Below, in pieces: positions 6,029-12,620 of a stretch of DNA of 12,620 nucleotides (its first letter is position 1; each line of letters opens with the position of its first letter). Origin of the DNA: Accumulibacter sp. Its GTDB lineage: Bacteria > Pseudomonadota > Gammaproteobacteria > Burkholderiales > Rhodocyclaceae. Made by a program: the position numbers and the translations under genes. A model generated the notes under the pieces. The model had not been told where the DNA came from. It made no database searches and saw only the letters and a program-made list of their open reading frames with translations. The stretch lies in the NCBI GenBank assembly GCA_031264825.1, contig JAISDL010000119.1:1-12620 (forward strand). The letters run 5' to 3'.

Positions 6029-6044
6029 TGAAACCGGGGTTTCA
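6029..6044. promoter_or_regulatory. Perfect inverted repeat upstream of flgA
   Basis: Arms TGAAACC (6029-6035) and GGTTTCA (6038-6044) flank GG. It lies about 30 bp before the chosen flgA start and could be an operator. The bound regulator is unknown and it could also be chance. Confidence 0.35.
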
Positions 6045-6137
6045 AAACTTCGGTGAGCGCGCGGCTTTCGTTTCTCAGGAATTTTGGGGATTTATGGTAA
6101 TCTGAATGTATATTGAAAATGAGAGGAGGAAGGAAAA

Positions 6138-6602
6138 ATGCGGATAAGCTCGGATGCTTTTGTCGATGGCGGGAAGATTCCGCCGAAATTCACGTGCGAG
6201 GGCGCCAATATTTCTCCGGCGCTTTCGTGGGAGGACGTGCCTCCGGGCGCGAAAAGCCTCGTGCTGATCGTCGACGACCCCGACGCGCCCGACCCGGCGG
6301 CTCCGAAAATGGTCTGGGTCCATTGGCTTTTATATAACCTGCCCGCCGACGCTCCGGGGTTGGCGCAGGCCGTCGAGGCCTTGCCCACCGGGACGCTCGA
6401 AGGGGTGAACGACTGGAAAATCACGGGTTACGGCGGCCCGTGCCCGCCGATCGGGCGGCACCGCTATTTTCACAAGCTCTACGCACTCGACACGCTTCTC
6501 CCGGACTTGAAAGAACCCGACAAGTCCCGATTGCTCGACGCGATGCGGGGGCATGTCCTGGCCGAGGCGCAGCTTATGGGGACCTACCAAAAGGGCGATT
6601 GA
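6138..6602 (+). CDS. YbhB/YbcL family Raf kinase inhibitor-like (PEBP) protein
   Basis: The 154-residue protein is the usual length for bacterial phosphatidylethanolamine-binding-protein homologues. Ligand-pocket motifs are present: DDPDAPDP (46-53), VHWLLYNLP (61-69) and GYGGPCPPIGRHRY (97-110). No signal peptide is seen, so it is probably cytoplasmic like YbhB. The biochemical role of this bacterial family is poorly defined; phosphate- or ligand-binding is inferred from the fold. ATG 6138 has a strong AGGAGGA seven bases upstream (6124-6130). It is the only plus-strand gene, divergent from flgA and convergent with the DAHP synthase gene, with 55 bp to the latter's stop. No clear promoter or terminator was recognised. 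Confidence 0.95.
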   Translation: MRISSDAFVDGGKIPPKFTCEGANISPALSWEDVPPGAKSLVLIVDDPDAPDPAAPKMVWVHWLLYNLPADAPGLAQAVEALPTGTLEGVNDWKITGYGGPCPPIGRHRYFHKLYALDTLLPDLKEPDKSRLLDAMRGHVLAEAQLMGTYQKGD

Positions 6603-6657
6603 AGCGTTTGGGCGCGCCGCGTACCGTGACGTGCATCGTATGTCGCCTGATCGTGGA

Positions 6658-7743
6658 TCACCGACGCGGCAATACCTCGCGCAGTTTGTCGGCGGCGTCG
6701 CGCAGCATTTTTTCGGTCGTCTCCCAATCGACGCACGCGTCGGTGACCGAGCAGCCGTACTTGAGCAGCGCGGGGTCGTCGGGGATCGACTGATTTCCCC
6801 CGACGAGGTTCGATTCGATCATCGCGCCGACGAGCGAACGGTTGCCGAAGCGAATCTGGTTGACGACGTCGGCGAGTACCAGCGGCTGCAATTCGGCTTT
6901 CTTGAAGCTGTTCGCGTGCGAACAGTCGACGACGATGTTCGGCGGAAGACCGGCCTTGGCGAGCGCGTCTTCGGCGATCGAAATCGAGACGGTGTCGTAG
7001 TTCGGGCGTCCGTCGCCGCCGCGCAGGACGACGTGACCGTAGCGGTTGCCGCGCGTTCGGACGATCGACGTGTTCCCGCGTCCGTTGATTCCGAGAAAAC
7101 TGTGCGGGCGCGAAGCCGAAAGAATCGCGTTGATCGCGATGCCGATGTCGCCGTTCGTTCCGTTCTTGAAGCCGACCGGCGTGGAAAGTCCCGAGGACAT
7201 TTCGCGGTGTGTCTGCGATTCGGTCGTGCGCGCGCCGATCGCCGCCCACGTGACGAGGTCGCCGAGGAACTGAGGCGTGATCGAATCGAGCGCCTCGGTT
7301 CCGGCGGGCAGACCGAGTTCCGCGAGGTCGCGCAGGAGCGTGCGCGCGAGTTCCATGCCCTTGCCGATCTTGAACGAATCGTTCATTTCGGGGTCGTTGA
7401 TGAATCCTTTCCACCCGACCGTCGTGCGCGGTTTTTCGAAATAGACGCGCATCACGAGCATCAGGGTGTCGTCGACCTCGTCCGAGAGTTTTTTCAGGCG
7501 GCGCGCGTATTCGAGCGCGGCGGCCGTGTCGTGGATCGAGCACGGGCCGACGACGACGAAGATGCGGTGATCCTTGCGGTCGAGGATGTTCCGAAGCGCT
7601 TCGCGCCCGCGCACGATCGTTTCCCGCGCCCGGTCGGTCAGCGGGACGCGGGCGTGAATCTCTTCGGGCGAGGGCATAGGCTCGAAATCGACGATGTTGA
7701 GGTTTTCGGTCTCGGCGGATTCGATTTTTTCGTTGAATGTCAT
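6658..7743 (-). CDS. aroG: 3-deoxy-7-phosphoheptulonate (DAHP) synthase, class I AroFGH type
   Basis: This enzyme condenses phosphoenolpyruvate with erythrose 4-phosphate to DAHP, the first step of the shikimate pathway, in the cytoplasm. The 361 residues match the E. coli isozymes over their length. Visible motifs are GPCSIHD (66-72), RVYFEKPRTTVGWKG (99-113) and GARTTESQ (170-177). Metal ligands by comparison with E. coli AroG are Cys68, His276, Glu310 and Asp335, all present. The stretch at about 220-243 (RGNTSIV...GNRYGHVVLRGG) is closer in shape to AroH than to AroG/AroF, so which amino acid inhibits it cannot be read here and the symbol is a family label. ATG 7743 overlaps the mfd stop as ATGA and has no strong ribosome site, suggesting coupling to mfd translation. 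Confidence 0.94.
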   Translation of the reverse strand: MTFNEKIESAETENLNIVDFEPMPSPEEIHARVPLTDRARETIVRGREALRNILDRKDHRIFVVVGPCSIHDTAAALEYARRLKKLSDEVDDTLMLVMRVYFEKPRTTVGWKGFINDPEMNDSFKIGKGMELARTLLRDLAELGLPAGTEALDSITPQFLGDLVTWAAIGARTTESQTHREMSSGLSTPVGFKNGTNGDIGIAINAILSASRPHSFLGINGRGNTSIVRTRGNRYGHVVLRGGDGRPNYDTVSISIAEDALAKAGLPPNIVVDCSHANSFKKAELQPLVLADVVNQIRFGNRSLVGAMIESNLVGGNQSIPDDPALLKYGCSVTDACVDWETTEKMLRDAADKLREVLPRR

Positions 7744-10700
7744 GGCGTCAATTTATTCATCAGGAATTTTACGGCTTGGACGCGGTCGGCGAGCGTCGGG
7801 CAATCGCGTTCGAGTATCAGTTTGTCCTGCCCCGCGAAACGGCAGTCGCGGTTTGTCTGGACGAGTTCGATGATGCGCAAGGGGTCGATCCGCGTCGCGC
7901 GGCCGGGGTCGAACTGGAGTGCCACGCGCGACGCGCCGGCGTCCAGGCGGACGATGCCCAGGGGGCGGCAGGAGAGGCGCACGCGATGCGTTTCGAGGAG
8001 CGCTTGCGCCTGCGGCGGCGGCACGCCGAAGCGGTCGACGAGTTCTTCGTGTATTTGCGTTATTTCGTCGTCGCTCTCGCAGTCGGCGAGGCGCTTGTAC
8101 AGGGTCAGCCGCTCGTGCACGTCGGGCGCGTAGGCGTCGGGCAGAAGCGCGGGCGTGTGGAGGTTGACTTCGGCGCCGCCGCCGGACGGTTCGAGAAGGT
8201 CGGCGTCTTTCCCGCTTTTCAGCGCGGAGACGGCGCGCTTCAACATCTGAGCATACAGGTTGAAGCCGACTTCCTGCATTTCGCCCGACTGGCTTTCTCC
8301 GAGGACTTCTCCGGCGCCGCGGATTTCGAGGTCGTGCATCGCCAGATAAAAACCCGCGCCGAGTTCGTCCATCATCTGGATCGCTTCGAGGCGTTGGCGC
8401 GCGCGCTTCGCGAGTCCCGAAAGCGCGCCGTCGTCGCCCAGCGTGAGAAGGTAGGCGTAGGCCTGGTGGTGCGAGCGCCCGACGCGGCCGCGCAACTGAT
8501 GTAATTGCGCCAGGCCGAATTTGTCGGCGCGGTTGATGACGATCGTATTGGCGTGCGGGTTGTCGATCCCGGTTTCGACGATTGTCGTGCACAGCAGGAG
8601 GTTGGCGCGCTGCTGGACGAATTCGCGCATGACGCGTTCGAGGTCGCGCTCCTTCATCTGTCCGTGACCGACGACGATGCGTGCTTCGGGCAGGAGCTTT
8701 GCGAGCTTTGACCGCATGGTCTCCATCGTGTCGACCTCGTTGTGCAGAAAGTATACCTGTCCGCCGCGCTTGAATTCGCGCAAGAGGGCTTCCCGTATGA
8801 TTCCATCAGAATATGTCGAAACGAAGGTCTTGATCGACAGGCGTTTTTGCGGCGGCGTGGCGATGACCGAAAAATCCCTCAGTCCTTCGAGCGAAAGGCT
8901 GAGCGTCCGGGGGATCGGCGTCGCCGTGAGCGCGAGGACGTCGACTTCGGCGCGCAAGGTCTTGAGAACCTCTTTTTGCCGCACGCCGAAACGGTGTTCC
9001 TCGTCGATGACGACGAGGCCCAGGCGCGAGAAATGGACGCTCTTTTGCAGCAGTTTGTGCGTCCCGATGACGATGTCGATTTTCCCGTCGGCGAGTTCTT
9101 CGAGCGTTCGCGCCGATTCCTTCCCCGTTCTGAAGCGCGAAAGTTCCGCGACCCTGACGGGCCATTCGGCGAAGCGGTCGCAGAAGGTCTGGAAATGCTG
9201 TTCGCAAAGAAGCGTCGTCGGGCACAGGACGGCGACCTGTTTTCCTCCCGCGACGGCGCAGAACGCCGCGCGCAGCGCAACCTCTGTTTTTCCGAAGCCG
9301 ACGTCGCCGCAGACGAGGCGGTCCATCGGCTTTTCGGACTTCATGTCTTCGATCACGGCCAAAATGGCGGCGGCTTGGTCGGGTGTTTCCTCGAAATCGA
9401 ATCCGTCGGCGAATGCCTCGTAGTCGCGGGCGGAAAACTCAAAGGCGTAGCCTTGACGCGCCGCGCGCCGCGCGTAGAGCGCGAGCAATTCGGCGGCGGT
9501 GTCGTGCGCCTGGAGCGCGGCGCGGCGCTTGGCCTTCTCCCATCCTTGCGCGCCGAGCGTGTGGAGCGGCGCGTTTTCGGGGTCGGCGCCCGAGTAGCGC
9601 GAGATAAGATGAAGCTGCGGCGCCGGGACGTAAAGCTTGGCGTCGTTGGCGTATTCGAGTTCGAGGAATTCCATTTCGCCCTCGCCCAAATCCATGCGGA
9701 TCAGGCCGCGATAGCGGGCGATGCCGTGCTGCTCGTGTACGACGGGGTCGCCGATCTTCAGTTCGGTCAGGTCGCGCAACCAGTTATCGAGCGACGCTCT
9801 GCGCGCCGACCGGTCGCGACGCCCAACCGCGCGCGGACTACCCGCGTAAAGTTCGGCCTCGGTGAGAAACGCGACGCCGCGTGAAGTCGTCGGCGCGTGG
9901 AGAAAACCCTCGAAAAGCGGTGCGACGGCGAGCGATACCTTGGCGTTGCCGGAAAGGAAGGTGGCGAGGTCGCGGCACGAATCGTGCTGTAGCCCGTGTT
10001 CGGCGAACAGGCTCGCGAGCGTTTCGCGGCGACCGGGGGATTCGGCGAGGAGGAGGATGCGCCCGCGAAAACCGTCGATGAAGGTTTTGAGCCGGCTCAA
10101 GGGGTCTCTGGCGTGGCGGTCGATCGCAACAATGGGGACGGTCTCCGCGGTCTCCTCTTTTTTCAGCGCCACGCGCGCGAAGGGTTTCGCGGCGGCGAAA
10201 AACGCCTCTTCGGTAAGGAAGAGTTCGTCGGGTGACAACAAGGGTCGTGCGACCTCGCCGGAAAGCAGGTTGTAGCGCGAGACGGCGTCGCCCCAAAAAG
10301 CCCGCAGGGATTCCGAAACGTCGTTGTGCAGACAGAGAAAAGCGTCTTTCGGGAGGTAATCGAAGAGCGTCGCCGTCTCCTCGAAAAACAGCGGAAGCCA
10401 GTACTCGACCCCGGCGGACGGGATTCCGTTGCTGACGTCCTTATAGACGCCGGACTTCGCCGGGTCGCCCTCGAATCGCTCCCGAAATCTCTGGCGGAAT
10501 CGGGTGCGCCCTTTTTCGTCGAACGGAAATTCGTGCGCCGGGAGCAAACGGATTTCCTCGACCGGGTGCGTCGTGCGCTGCGTATCGACGTCGAAGGTCT
10601 TGATGCTTTCGATTTCGTCGTCGAACAGGTCGATCCGGTAAGGCACCAAAGACCCCATCGGAAACAGGTCGATGAGGCCGCCGCGGATCGAGTACTCGTT

Positions 10701-11210
10701 CGGGGAAACGACGTTTGTGACGTGCGTATAGGCCGCCAGATTGAGCTGCGCGCGCAGACGGTCGGCATCGAGTTTTTCCCCGCGCTTCAGAAAGAAAGAA
10801 TACGCGGCGAGGAAAGCCGGCGGCGCGAAACGGTACGCGGCGGTCGACGCGGGAACGAGCAGCACGTCGCATTCACCGTTCATGACGCCGTAAAGCGTCG
10901 CGAGCCGCTCCGAAACGAGGTCGTGGTGGGGAGAAAACGTGTCGTAGGGCAGCGTCTCCCAGTCCGGTAGCACGCGGACGCGCAAATCGGGCGCGAACCA
11001 CGGGATTTCCTCGGACAGCCGCCGCGCGTCGGCGGCGTTCGCCGTCAGCACCGCGATGAAGCGCGCGCGCGCGATCCCAGCGATGTCAAAGGCGTCGGCG
11101 GAGCCGGAAAACGACGCGGGACGCAGGCGCTTGCCGGCTTCCGGCGCCTTGCGCGGAAACGGCGATTCGGACAGAAAATCGTCGAGCGATCGGGATGGGT
11201 ATTGCGGCAC
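7740..11210 (-). CDS. mfd: Transcription-repair coupling factor Mfd
   Basis: Mfd is a cytoplasmic DNA translocase that removes RNA polymerase stalled at lesions and recruits UvrA. It has 1156 residues against 1148 in E. coli. Domains in order: UvrB-like N-terminal region (about 30-350; DWETLPYDTFSPH at 83-95), RNA-polymerase-interacting domain (about 485-550; VVHEQHGIARYRGL), helicase core with Walker A GDVGFGKT (635-642), DEEHRFG (736-742), TATPIPRT (762-769), GHGQM (848-852) and QLRGRVGRS (905-913), then the C-terminal TRCF domain (about 1010-1110). All helicase motifs are intact. The start is GTG 11210; an in-frame TAG lies about 20 bases upstream and no clear ribosome site is seen. A TATAAT lies about 40 bp upstream. 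The stop overlaps the DAHP synthase start. Confidence 0.97.
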   Translation of the reverse strand: MPQYPSRSLDDFLSESPFPRKAPEAGKRLRPASFSGSADAFDIAGIARARFIAVLTANAADARRLSEEIPWFAPDLRVRVLPDWETLPYDTFSPHHDLVSERLATLYGVMNGECDVLLVPASTAAYRFAPPAFLAAYSFFLKRGEKLDADRLRAQLNLAAYTHVTNVVSPNEYSIRGGLIDLFPMGSLVPYRIDLFDDEIESIKTFDVDTQRTTHPVEEIRLLPAHEFPFDEKGRTRFRQRFRERFEGDPAKSGVYKDVSNGIPSAGVEYWLPLFFEETATLFDYLPKDAFLCLHNDVSESLRAFWGDAVSRYNLLSGEVARPLLSPDELFLTEEAFFAAAKPFARVALKKEETAETVPIVAIDRHARDPLSRLKTFIDGFRGRILLLAESPGRRETLASLFAEHGLQHDSCRDLATFLSGNAKVSLAVAPLFEGFLHAPTTSRGVAFLTEAELYAGSPRAVGRRDRSARRASLDNWLRDLTELKIGDPVVHEQHGIARYRGLIRMDLGEGEMEFLELEYANDAKLYVPAPQLHLISRYSGADPENAPLHTLGAQGWEKAKRRAALQAHDTAAELLALYARRAARQGYAFEFSARDYEAFADGFDFEETPDQAAAILAVIEDMKSEKPMDRLVCGDVGFGKTEVALRAAFCAVAGGKQVAVLCPTTLLCEQHFQTFCDRFAEWPVRVAELSRFRTGKESARTLEELADGKIDIVIGTHKLLQKSVHFSRLGLVVIDEEHRFGVRQKEVLKTLRAEVDVLALTATPIPRTLSLSLEGLRDFSVIATPPQKRLSIKTFVSTYSDGIIREALLREFKRGGQVYFLHNEVDTMETMRSKLAKLLPEARIVVGHGQMKERDLERVMREFVQQRANLLLCTTIVETGIDNPHANTIVINRADKFGLAQLHQLRGRVGRSHHQAYAYLLTLGDDGALSGLAKRARQRLEAIQMMDELGAGFYLAMHDLEIRGAGEVLGESQSGEMQEVGFNLYAQMLKRAVSALKSGKDADLLEPSGGGAEVNLHTPALLPDAYAPDVHERLTLYKRLADCESDDEITQIHEELVDRFGVPPPQAQALLETHRVRLSCRPLGIVRLDAGASRVALQFDPGRATRIDPLRIIELVQTNRDCRFAGQDKLILERDCPTLADRVQAVKFLMNKLTP

Positions 11211-11250
11211 AGCGGGAAGAATGTCGGCCTAAGCCTGGATAAAACATAAA

Positions 11251-11256
11251 ATTATA
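11251..11256 (-). promoter_or_regulatory. Candidate -10 box for mfd
   Basis: A perfect TATAAT lies about 40 bp upstream of GTG 11210 in the AT-rich end of the gap after rhuM. No recognisable -35 box is found at 16-18 bp, so the promoter is only tentative. Confidence 0.35.
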
Positions 11257-11347
11257 ACGCCGGACGCCTGTTCCGCGATTTTTGCAGCATTTTCCGCATT
11301 TTTTGGGCAGCGTCCAGTGTGCGTTTCAAGCGCGCCAGCGATTCGGC
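11252..11347 (-). pseudogene. Possible C-terminal gene remnant
   Basis: Between rhuM and mfd, a 31-codon minus-strand frame bounded by TAG (11350-11348) and TAA (11254-11252) reads as an amphipathic, basic helix (AESLARLKRTLDAAQKMRKM, then LQKSRNRRPAL) with no start codon. It looks like the tail of a protein such as a specificity or coiled-coil subunit, but it is too short to assign. Chance is quite possible. The rest of the 190-bp gap shows nothing I can name. Confidence 0.2.
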
Positions 11348-11400
11348 CTACGACAGTCGCAGGGAGAGGCAACCGCTGACGTGATGCAATACGCGAGAAA

Positions 11401-12435
11401 TCATTCTTGTTCTCCCTTGTTGCCAAGCAGCAACACTACACGGTCGAAGTCGCTCTGGAACAGCCGGTCTTGCACGATGCGGTATTTCTCGAACTCGGTT
11501 TCGGCGTACGCTCTGGTAATTTCGGCACTCACCTTGCCCGCGTCCTGCAATACTTCACGGTCGGTGGCTTCAATGAAGCGGTTCAGTCGTACCTCCCAGT
11601 CCGCCATCGTCATGGGAATATGCCGTTTCGCCATGCTTTCGGCCACGTCCAGATAGGCGTTTACCAGCCGGGAAATCTGCGCCATCTCGTCTTCGCTCAG
11701 ATAATTCTTGGCGACCACCACGTCGAATTTCTGGATTTTCCCGCGCGGGGCATCGGTCCAACTCGTCAGCCCCATGTTGATTTTTTCAGCGTCGGCACGG
11801 TGGAAGATGACCTCCGCCGCCGTCTGTCCGTGGATGGCCCAATGCAGCTTGTTTTGCACTGTGGCGAAAAACCGCTTGGTTGCCTGCGCTGTTGCGTCGT
11901 AGTCCAGCGCTGTGGCGTAGATATCGGTGATCTTCTGGTAGAACTTGCGCTCGGAGAGGCGAATCTCGCGGATGCGCTGCAACTGCTCTTCGAAATACTG
12001 CTGCGTCAGCACTGAACCGCCGCTTTTCAGCCGTTCGTCGTCCATCGTGTAGCCCTTGATGGCGAACTCCTCGACGATGGCCGTTGCCCATTTGCGGAAC
12101 TGCACCGCACGCTCGGAATTGACTTTGTAACCCACGGCGATAATGGCCGTCAGGTTGTAATGCTGAGTGTTGTAAGTCTTGCCGTCAGCGGCAGTTATCC
12201 GAAAATTTCGGATAACTGCCTCCTCTTGCAACTCACTGTCGGAAAAGGCCCTTTTCAGATGGTAATTGATGGTTCGGACATCCACGTTGTATAGCGTTGC
12301 CATCATTTTTTGGGTAAGCCAAACGTTTTCATCGGCATACACCGCTTCCACGCCCCCCGTGCCGCTGGCCGCCACGAAGGTCAGATATTCCGCTGCGGAA
12401 GAACGGGTCAGGGAAATTTCTTTCTTCTTGCTCAT
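11401..12435 (-). CDS. rhuM: RhuM family protein (COG3943 type)
   Basis: The 344 residues match RhuM, first named from a Salmonella pathogenicity island and common beside restriction and defence genes; its biochemical function is not established. The N-terminal part (about 35-135) has the family pattern WLTQKMMATLYN...INYHLKRAF, then YNLTAIIAVGYKVNS, QFRKWAT and a GYTMDDERLK segment, which look like a DNA-binding, Bro/KilA-like domain. The C-terminal half has QNKLHWAIHGQTAAEVI, GLTSW, KNYLSEDEM and DWEVRLNRFIEATDREVLQ (each split from its neighbours). It is mostly helical, with no signal peptide. ATG 12435 has GAGGGA eight bases upstream and overlaps the preceding nuclease gene by four bases (ATGA), so they form an operon. 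Its composition is visibly less GC-rich than mfd, which fits transfer. Confidence 0.9.
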   Translation of the reverse strand: MSKKKEISLTRSSAAEYLTFVAASGTGGVEAVYADENVWLTQKMMATLYNVDVRTINYHLKRAFSDSELQEEAVIRNFRITAADGKTYNTQHYNLTAIIAVGYKVNSERAVQFRKWATAIVEEFAIKGYTMDDERLKSGGSVLTQQYFEEQLQRIREIRLSERKFYQKITDIYATALDYDATAQATKRFFATVQNKLHWAIHGQTAAEVIFHRADAEKINMGLTSWTDAPRGKIQKFDVVVAKNYLSEDEMAQISRLVNAYLDVAESMAKRHIPMTMADWEVRLNRFIEATDREVLQDAGKVSAEITRAYAETEFEKYRIVQDRLFQSDFDRVVLLLGNKGEQE

Positions 12436-12620
12436 GGTGCGTTTCCCTCGTCCTGAATGCTTGCGTCCCCAATCACGCCCAGTTCGTTTTCCAATTGCTC
12501 TACCGTCGGCAGGTTCGTCACCAGCGGTTCCGGCAGGGCACGCACCAGTTCATATTCCGCCACGCCGATCGGTTTGTCGATACCGGATAGCGCATACTCC
12601 GCCACCAAGCGGTTCTGCGT
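12432..12620 (-). CDS. PDDEXK nuclease domain protein, DUF1016/YhcG type (partial, 5' end outside window)
   Basis: Only the last 62 residues are present, ending at TGA 12434-12432. The segment LVAEYALSGIDKPIGVAEYE (about 5-24), then LVRALPEPLVTNLPTVEQLE (about 25-44) and ENELG, is typical of the extreme C-terminus of DUF1016 proteins, which carry a PDDEXK nuclease fold and are often found next to type I restriction-modification genes. The catalytic residues lie outside the window, so activity cannot be judged. It overlaps rhuM by ATGA. Confidence 0.85.
   Translation of the reverse strand, partial: TQNRLVAEYALSGIDKPIGVAEYELVRALPEPLVTNLPTVEQLENELGVIGDASIQDEGNAP

Noticed and set aside
6082..6114. 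Sigma-70 promoter for the YbhB-like gene (TATATT at 6109)
   Set aside because: No -35 hexamer is found at a workable distance.
6603..6657. Bidirectional terminator between the convergent YbhB-like and DAHP synthase genes
   Set aside because: No stem with a following T run could be found in the 55 bp.
6553..8133. Plus-strand frame of 526 codons
   Set aside because: It lies opposite the DAHP synthase and the 3' end of mfd, both certain; GC-rich coding DNA often leaves long open frames on the other strand.
8742..9884. Plus-strand frame of 380 codons
   Set aside because: It is antisense to the Mfd helicase core and has Arg/Gly-rich composition typical of a shadow frame.
11229..11426. 65-codon frame starting at TTG 11426
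   Set aside because: It overlaps the rhuM end, has a weak start and no motif.

Overview
The window looks like chromosomal DNA of a motile, GC-rich Gram-negative bacterium, most likely a betaproteobacterium. This is inferred from the flgA-flgM-flgN arrangement, the class I DAHP synthase, and an Mfd that stays close to the E. coli protein along its whole length. No rRNA, tRNA or CRISPR array was seen. All genes but one (the YbhB-like gene) lie on the minus strand.

From left to right: (1) Positions 1-1604 hold the 5' part of a minus-strand gene that runs off the left edge. It encodes an exported protein with three copies of a roughly 100-residue domain followed by a cysteine-repeat tail, and I do not recognise a function. 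(2) Positions 1660-1900 are a repeat zone: 15 units of a 7-bp tandem repeat, a GC-rich core, and an inverted second copy that runs into the next gene. (3) Positions 1880-3861 carry an alkylation-damage pair. One gene is an Ada-type sensor/AraC regulator fused to the AlkA glycosylase, apparently starting at ATC; the other is a separate O6-alkylguanine methyltransferase overlapping its 3' end. (4) Positions 3862-4445 contain no gene but a dense cluster of heptamer tracts, hairpins and a duplicated unit of about 130 bp. (5) Positions 4446-5998 hold flgA, flgM and flgN, with a near-consensus sigma-28 promoter in front of flgM. (6) A YbhB/YbcL-family gene is on the plus strand. (7) mfd and a DAHP synthase gene overlap by ATGA. 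(8) At the right edge, a RhuM-family gene and the 3' end of a PDDEXK (DUF1016/YhcG-type) nuclease gene form an overlapping pair. They are visibly less GC-rich than mfd and are probably the edge of an accessory or defence island.

The genes form separate functional blocks: alkylation repair with its own sensor, late flagellar control and chaperones, transcription-coupled repair with aromatic amino-acid entry, and an accessory nuclease/RhuM pair. The least explained parts are the exported repeat protein and the modular heptamer-plus-hairpin repeats, which sit at gene borders and even supply the last codons of the methyltransferase gene. No complete new multi-gene system is evident.
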